Below, one piece after another: positions 56,824 through 62,000 of a stretch of 62,000 bases of DNA. The stretch comes from Gnetum montanum. Lineage: Eukaryota; Streptophyta; Gnetopsida; Gnetales; Gnetaceae. Location of the stretch: contig MNCI01028452.1 of the NCBI GenBank assembly GCA_015680685.1, positions 769,786-831,785 on the forward strand. Direction: 5' to 3'. A program made the translations under genes and the position numbers. The notes beneath the pieces were generated by a model. It was not told the origin of the DNA. It did no database searches and saw only the letters and a program-made list of their open reading frames with translations. Position 1 is the first letter of the stretch. Each line of letters begins with the position of its first letter.

Positions 56824-58836
56824 TGATGAGTAGCGAGCAACCCCTACACCCAAATATATGAATCACAAGTGTTCATGCATGATCCAGTCAAATTCCGTAT
56901 ATGGGACTAGTTGTGGCATCTAGATCATTATGCCTTGATCGTAGTTTGTTGTCTTCCCACTTGGACTAGTGGTAGCTTTGTCATGCATGGTTTAGTCCAA
57001 ACTGAGGCATATGATGCTTGATGTTATTCTGGCCTTATGCAACTCCTAATGATAATAGAGAAATGAATTATTTAATCTAATTAACAACAAAAAGATAAAA
57101 TCTAAACTAGCCTATGGGTGATGAGTGTCCATTCTTAGCTTGTCACACATGTCCTGAACCCCATGTATCCACTATTGGGATTACTAAGCGCTATGCTACT
57201 GGGTGAACCAAGAAATAACATTGCTGGGATGATCAAGAAAATACATGTTTACACCCAAAACTGGTCGCTCTCATTTTGCTAGTTGATTAACTTGCATGAA
57301 AATGTAAGTATTAACTACATACATGAAAAGTAAATTACATGGAAAGTAAATATCTTCTAAGTCAAAGTGTTGTAATGAGTAAGAATCAATCTCAATGTTA
57401 TTGCCATTCATGGAATATCTCTAGGTACATTGCCACTTGAATAAGATGTCATACAACTGACTTAGATCCATACAATGGGCACTCGTTGATTCTTCTCTAG
57501 GACTACTAAATAAAACTACACGATTTCAGCTACTCTATTGAACAAAGAATGGGATGAATTATGCACCCAAGTGTTGTATTTATAGCCAAGCATGCATCCC
57601 ATGATATCGAATATTCAATATCGAAACTTATTCTTTGATATTGAGGCTAAGATATCAGATCCCTGATATCGGATACCCAATATCTTATCTGCTGAAAAAC
57701 ACGATTCATCATACCCCCATGATTGAATGCAAACTCATCCTCAAGTGAACAAAAGGAGGGAAAAGTTCTTTACAAAATATTAGGAAGGTATGGGGTTATT
57801 GGCTTGCTCTAACTACTAACTAACTTTGAGTGCTGCATTACAAAATTTTCTTTAAGTGGATGCAGACAAAATGACAAAGTGACAAAAATACTGGACACAC
57901 ATTGAAGATTGAAAAATCTACAAAGGTCTTCAAAAACCTGCTAAATATGATTCTTCTTATTATTACTAGTAGTGGCAGACTTCTAACCTTGATTGTTATG
58001 TCGATGCTACTCTGGTTATGCAAAACATACTTGAAGAATAGACTGAAATTTCTTCTCATCATCCCATGGATCGAGCAATCATGTGATGTTTAAGCTATTA
58101 TGGTGTATGTGCTACTATTTATTCATGGGCATATCCTCTATTGTTTTTCTCTTGGCTTCATTTTATGTTTGGAAAAAGACCATCTTCGTTAGGCATCCCT
58201 TTTAGCATCACCTACAGTTACCAAAGGACCAACATTAGTTTTGGTAAATTTTTCATAATGATTAACCCTTTTTAGATCCCTTAGTTTAGATTTAAGCATA
58301 AGGTGATGACAACGTACTATGCCCAAGGCTATGAGGTAATTAAAATCATAAAGTTGTTCACCTTAATTTGATCAATTACTATTAGTTACCATGATGTCTA
58401 AAAATAAGATAGAAAAAATTTCCAAACCTTCAAAGTGGACATCCCTAGTCCCCATGACTAATGAGCATAACTCCAAAAGTGTACAAGTTTTTAAACAATT
58501 GAAACCAAAGGTCTAATTTAGAAGATGACCAAATAATATTTAAATTGAAGTATATTTTAATAGAAAAGTAGGAAAAATTAAAAAGTAATTAAAAGGGATG
58601 AGAAGTAGTTCCAAAATTATGCATAAATTTAGAAAAATCATCATTGATGTTCTAGAAGATGTGAAGGTTAGTTCAAAGCCATGATCAATAAGAGTTATGC
58701 AAGTGGATCCTCCCCAAAGCGGGCTCCTACCATGATGCCCTTGCATAACCACTTCTATAGATGTTTGATGAGTGGCGAGGTACCCCTACANGGGCTCCTA
58801 CCATGATGCCCTTGCATAACCACTTCTATAGATGTT
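56824..58836 (-). mobile_element. Athila-like element C: 3' LTR and part of the 3' region
   Basis: LTR 56824-57711 (888 bp) with GATATC-rich U3 and TATAAATACAACAC on the minus strand, then the GGGGGTA purine tract (57712-57718). About 1.1 kb of 3' non-coding region follows, homologous to 47203-48100. It is interrupted at 58836 by the next LTR, so the rest is displaced beyond the window. Confidence 0.75.
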
Positions 58837-58861
58837 TGATGAGTGGCGAGGTACCCCTACA
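58721..58861 (+). other. Single-N join with perfect 70-bp duplicated flank
   Basis: 58721-58790 and 58792-58861 are identical (GGGCTCCTACCATGATGCCC through GGTACCCCTACA), separated by N at 58791. The LTR start therefore appears twice; the second copy (58837) is used here. Confidence 0.9.
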
Positions 58862-59665
58862 CTCAACCATACGAATACGAGCATAGCACGCACGATCCGG
58901 TCGAACTCCATAGACTAAGTGCCTACACGCCTGATGGAACACTTAAGGTTAATTATTCGTTGTCTTCCCAGACTTACTTGTATTTGTCTTGGTTGTATGG
59001 TTAAGTAAGTCTGAGGTATGTGATTTTTATGTCCTTTTGGTTTTATCTCATATGTTGATAAGGTGAAGGGTGAAGAGACTAATTACTAACTTTAACTAAC
59101 TAACTAAGTCTAAATTAACCTAGTGTTAGCATCCATTCCCACTTACCGTTCACACCCTGAACTACTGCAACGTTGGTTACCAAATGCTAGTCGTTGCTGG
59201 GATCACCAAGCGTAACGCACGTGCTTGAAGAGGTCGTATTGAGGCACTTAACTAGGAGAGAAGGGTTGAGACAGATTTAATTACTAATAAAGCATTCAAA
59301 TGATAAACAATAAATAACAATAAATAAAGTCCTATTTGGCCTATTCCATGCACTGCAAGGTTTATCCAAGAAGTTCATCTTTATTTCCGTACACAAACAT
59401 GTGGTCAGGTACAATATTTGCTCGAATAAAGATCCGTTCACTTTGGAGCTCCTACTGCGTGCACATGGAAAATATTCTATCTATGGAGAGATCAAATTGC
59501 TAGAGTTTTGCTATGGTCTAAGCCTAGGATGAGAAACAAGGGAGAGCCACCTCTTATTTATAGATTTGGCAACGAACCGCGATATCACGTACACGATATT
59601 GCGGGGAACAACGTGATATCGCGACGGACACGATATCATGGCCCATGCAATATTGCGTCCCATCA
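58837..59665 (-). repeat. 3' LTR of element B
   Basis: Shares the backbone with the LTRs at 46437, 55425 and 56824. Its U3 tip carries CGATATCGCG/GATATCACG words (59578-59655) instead of their arrays. Confidence 0.85.
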
Positions 59666-61429
59666 TACCCCCATGACTGAATAAAAACCTTTCCTTAAGT
59701 CCCTTACAAAATATTGAGAAGGTATGGGATTATTGACTCAATGGAACTACTGGGATGACATGTGAACAGATCATCATTACAAGACAAGAAAAAACTGATG
59801 TTCAAGATAACAAGAGTGAACACCTTATACATTTGACATTAGGCCTTATTTGGTAGCTAAGAAAGAGAGAGAGAAATAAGTTTTGCTGTTGCCAACACCA
59901 AGATTGCGTCATTTTTTGTCCATCCATGAGCGCATCATCGATCTTGCTCTTTGCATAGCTACTTCAGCACCGGTCCATTCCAAGTGTTTCCTCCAGATCC
60001 AATCCATCGTTGCATGATCGCCATCTACACACACAACATAGTCTTTATATTAGCAAGGGTAAATGAATCATAATGCAATTGATACCTTGCTTCGGTGAAA
60101 GTCCATTGGCTGAGTTGTGGTATGGCTAATACAGGTTTGGAGATATATTCATGGTGACTACCGAAGGTGTAGGGGTTAGGAGAAAATCGAAAAATTTGGG
60201 TCCAGACCCCCATGACTAAGAGCGAACCTTTGGTAGCAATAGAATGGAGAAAAAAAAGGAACAAGAAAGATGGAGAAAAAGAGACAACTATGACATTAAT
60301 GAAAGGGATGTCAAGATGGAAATGAACAAAAATAAAGTTAATTGCAAAAATGTTAAGGGAAAGAATTTAACTGGAGTACCAAAGAGGAATGTCAATGGGT
60401 CCTCCCCAAAGCAGGCTTATGCCCTTAATGCCTTGAAAAACCCACATTCAAAGAGTCCATAGGCTCTGGGAATGTCATTTGGAACAAGAGTTAAAGTCTT
60501 AACCATAAGAATTTACTAAAAAGAAAACAATGTGTCAACCAAAATAGACACTAATGATACAACTGGCAATGAGGTGAATAATGGAGAGAAGGGTGGAGAG
60601 AAGAGAATGGAATGGAATCCCAAGAACGAGGTGGTGTATATCCCCTTGTGTGTTTCATGATTAATGTGACTTAGTAGATCCCATTTCAAGTCCAGCCTAA
60701 AACAAACCACATCAAATGACTTCGCATCAATGTATTCGGCCAATCCATCCTCTTGAAGAAACAAGAATGCCTTCACCCAAGAGCCACCACCATTCTGAAG
60801 AACAAGGAGGAGAGAATGGGAAGCGAGGACGGCCTTAGTTAGAGGGAACATTTTTATTGTTAGTTCCATAACCAATGCTTGTAGCCCAAATGATTATTTC
60901 GTCTAAGGGGTGTGCTTTGAATTCTCACTTTTTTTTTTTATTTTTATTTTTGTGTTTATGCGTGAGAACCACACCATGCAAAGACTTTGTTATTTTTATT
61001 TGCTCAGCTTCCGATGATTGAGTAACGTCGAAACAATAAGAAAACTCAAGAAGAAAGCATCCAAGCACCCAAGAGAACAGCCAACACAAATGCATCAAGG
61101 TCCCTTGAAGTCACACCCTTTTCAATCCTTGAGTCCTTCCTTAGTTTGAGAAATGCCAAGTCACCAATTTGTTATAGTTCTTATTTAGAAAGGGACTATA
61201 CATTTCCAAGCTGAGAGAGACCATAGAACTTGGTGGATGAATGGACGAAGTGGACTCATTGCCTGCTATATCAAAAGAACCATACCTTAGTATCAACATC
61301 ATGACTTAAAGATAAAAACCAACATTAGCAATCAATAGGGAAATAGTTCATACCATCATAAAGAACACTTATTAGGTGACAAACTTACAAGATGGATCAC
61401 ACAAACACACGCAAAAAATGAAAAAGTAT

Positions 61430-61625
61430 AACAATGTTGTAAAACAAAAACAAGAAAAGTTAAAGAAATTTGTAAAACAAAAATGTGTAAAACAAAAATT
61501 TGTAAGAAAAAAATGTGTAAAACAAAAATGTGTAAGACAAAAATGTGTAAGACAAAAATGTGTAAAACAACAACTTGTAAAACAAAAATGTGCAAAAAAA
61601 CGTGTAAAACAAAAATTAAAAAGAA
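61430..61625 (+). repeat. A-rich tandem repeat (AAAATGTGTAAAACAA)
   Basis: About ten imperfect copies of a ~15-18-bp unit (AAAATGTGTAAAAC / AAAATGTGTAAGAC). It sits exactly at the deletion junction of element B. Frames inside it (VKQKCVRQKCV and FVLHIF types) are repeat translations. Confidence 0.85.
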
Positions 61626-61699
61626 CTAAGGGCCCCAAATGATTAGCATAGGTGGCCAGGTCCCCCATGACTGAATGGAAAGGGAGAGATCCAAAATGA

Positions 61700-61990
61700 T
61701 GAATGTCTATTTGAATTTCTTAAAAGTGCCCAACTTCTCCCCATTGATGTTCTCAAATTAAGGGGTGGAAGTCGGTGACGCTCATACTCCAATGTGTCTA
61801 TGCCTTCATTGTTGGCATGAGTTATTCCCCCAATTCGTTCCATGCATGTTGGTGGGCTACTTCCTTGATCAGTTGTCAACCACTGGGTGTGCTCTTGTTG
61901 TGTGGTTGCTACATACATGAATCTTTGTCTCAAAGTTTCTTGGGCACACCGGTTACATGTAGGAGATGTTGTGCATTCCTCCATGTCATC
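61700..61990 (-). pseudogene. Protease-RT linker remnant of element B
   Basis: Aligns with 52230-51990 of element A: TCNRCAQETLRQRFMYVAT, HTQWLTTDQ and LEYERHRLPPLNL. The protease active site would lie beyond the window. Confidence 0.65.
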
Positions 61991-62000
61991 ACCCGATGAG

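Larger units (their letters stand above)
58837..62000 (-). mobile_element. Athila-like element B, internally deleted, runs off the window
   Basis: LTR 58837-59665 (829 bp, TGATG...CATCA; minus-strand TATA near 59564) and purine tract 59666-59672, then a 3' non-coding region homologous to 47203-48985. Near 61380, where element A passes into integrase, B instead has an A-rich tandem repeat and then, from about 61700, the protease-RT linker (TCNRCAQETLRQRF matching TCNQCAQVINIQRC). RT, RNase H and integrase are therefore missing: a non-autonomous deletion derivative. Confidence 0.75.

Noticed and set aside
61356-61668. Three overlapping frames of FVLHIF and VKQKCV repeats
   Set aside because: By-product of the A-rich tandem repeat at a deletion junction.

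Overview
The window is repeat-rich nuclear DNA of a land plant, probably a seed plant with a large genome. I see no intact host gene. Nearly everything recognisable is retrotransposon sequence: plant Ty3/gypsy Tat/Ogre-lineage elements (a second, archaeal-type RNase H and a PBS of the TGGYRCTAGAAGGAGG type), an Athila-like Ty3 family (LTRs beginning TGATG and ending CATCA, PBS TTGGTGCCATTGCTGAGG read on the minus strand), Ty1/copia remnants, and a fossil DNA transposase of the Merlin/IS1016 type. Every coding region carries stops or frameshifts. Species cannot be named from this sequence. Domain calls are by eye.

Layout. 1-114 is the end of an Athila-like LTR. 1.8-3.0 kb is a decayed copia LTR plus gag. 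3.95-9.97 kb is a copia-like, apparently gag-only element with LTRs at 4832-5656 and 9209-9971 and an extra LTR copy at 3952-4828. Its right LTR is cut at 9972 by an old Tat element: LTR 9972-11452, gag about 12.2-13.3 kb, protease about 14.1 kb. That protease is split by a younger 18.4-kb Tat element, 14280-32637, with target duplication ACATC. The old element resumes at 32643 and can be followed to about 40.4 kb. It carries a solo Athila-like LTR at 38015-38959 with target duplication CACAA. Next come a ~193-bp tandem array (41.2-42.5 kb), a truncated minus-strand copia (42.5-45.0 kb), and the Merlin-like transposase (45.5-46.4 kb). The last is split by a minus-strand Athila-like element (46437-56286, target duplication CTTAT). 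The right end holds a copia LTR fragment cut by one Athila-like element, itself cut by a second that runs off the window.

Most interesting system. Both Tat copies carry a complete gene on the opposite strand. In the younger copy, where both flanks survive, it lies between protease and reverse transcriptase; in the old copy it lies downstream of protease and RT is lost. In the younger copy it runs 25290->20882 with a TATA box upstream, eight exons and GT-AG introns. Five of the seven inferred junctions keep phase exactly as drawn, a sixth (exon 7/8) does so after one internal frameshift, and one is off by a base. The old copy keeps the same order, several matching splice sites and a TATA box in the same place. 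The first exons resemble an FCP1/NIF-type HAD phosphatase domain. Introns in an antisense gene are not removed from the sense genomic RNA, which would explain why they survive retrotransposition. The block is bracketed by a short direct repeat and by arrays of an AAACTAGCA motif. It sits where Ogre elements have an intron between protease and RT.

Assembly notes: a 273-base N gap (48986-49258), three single Ns (5999, 46416, 58791), two of them flanked by unmerged duplicated sequence, and a 35-base G run at 10457-10491.
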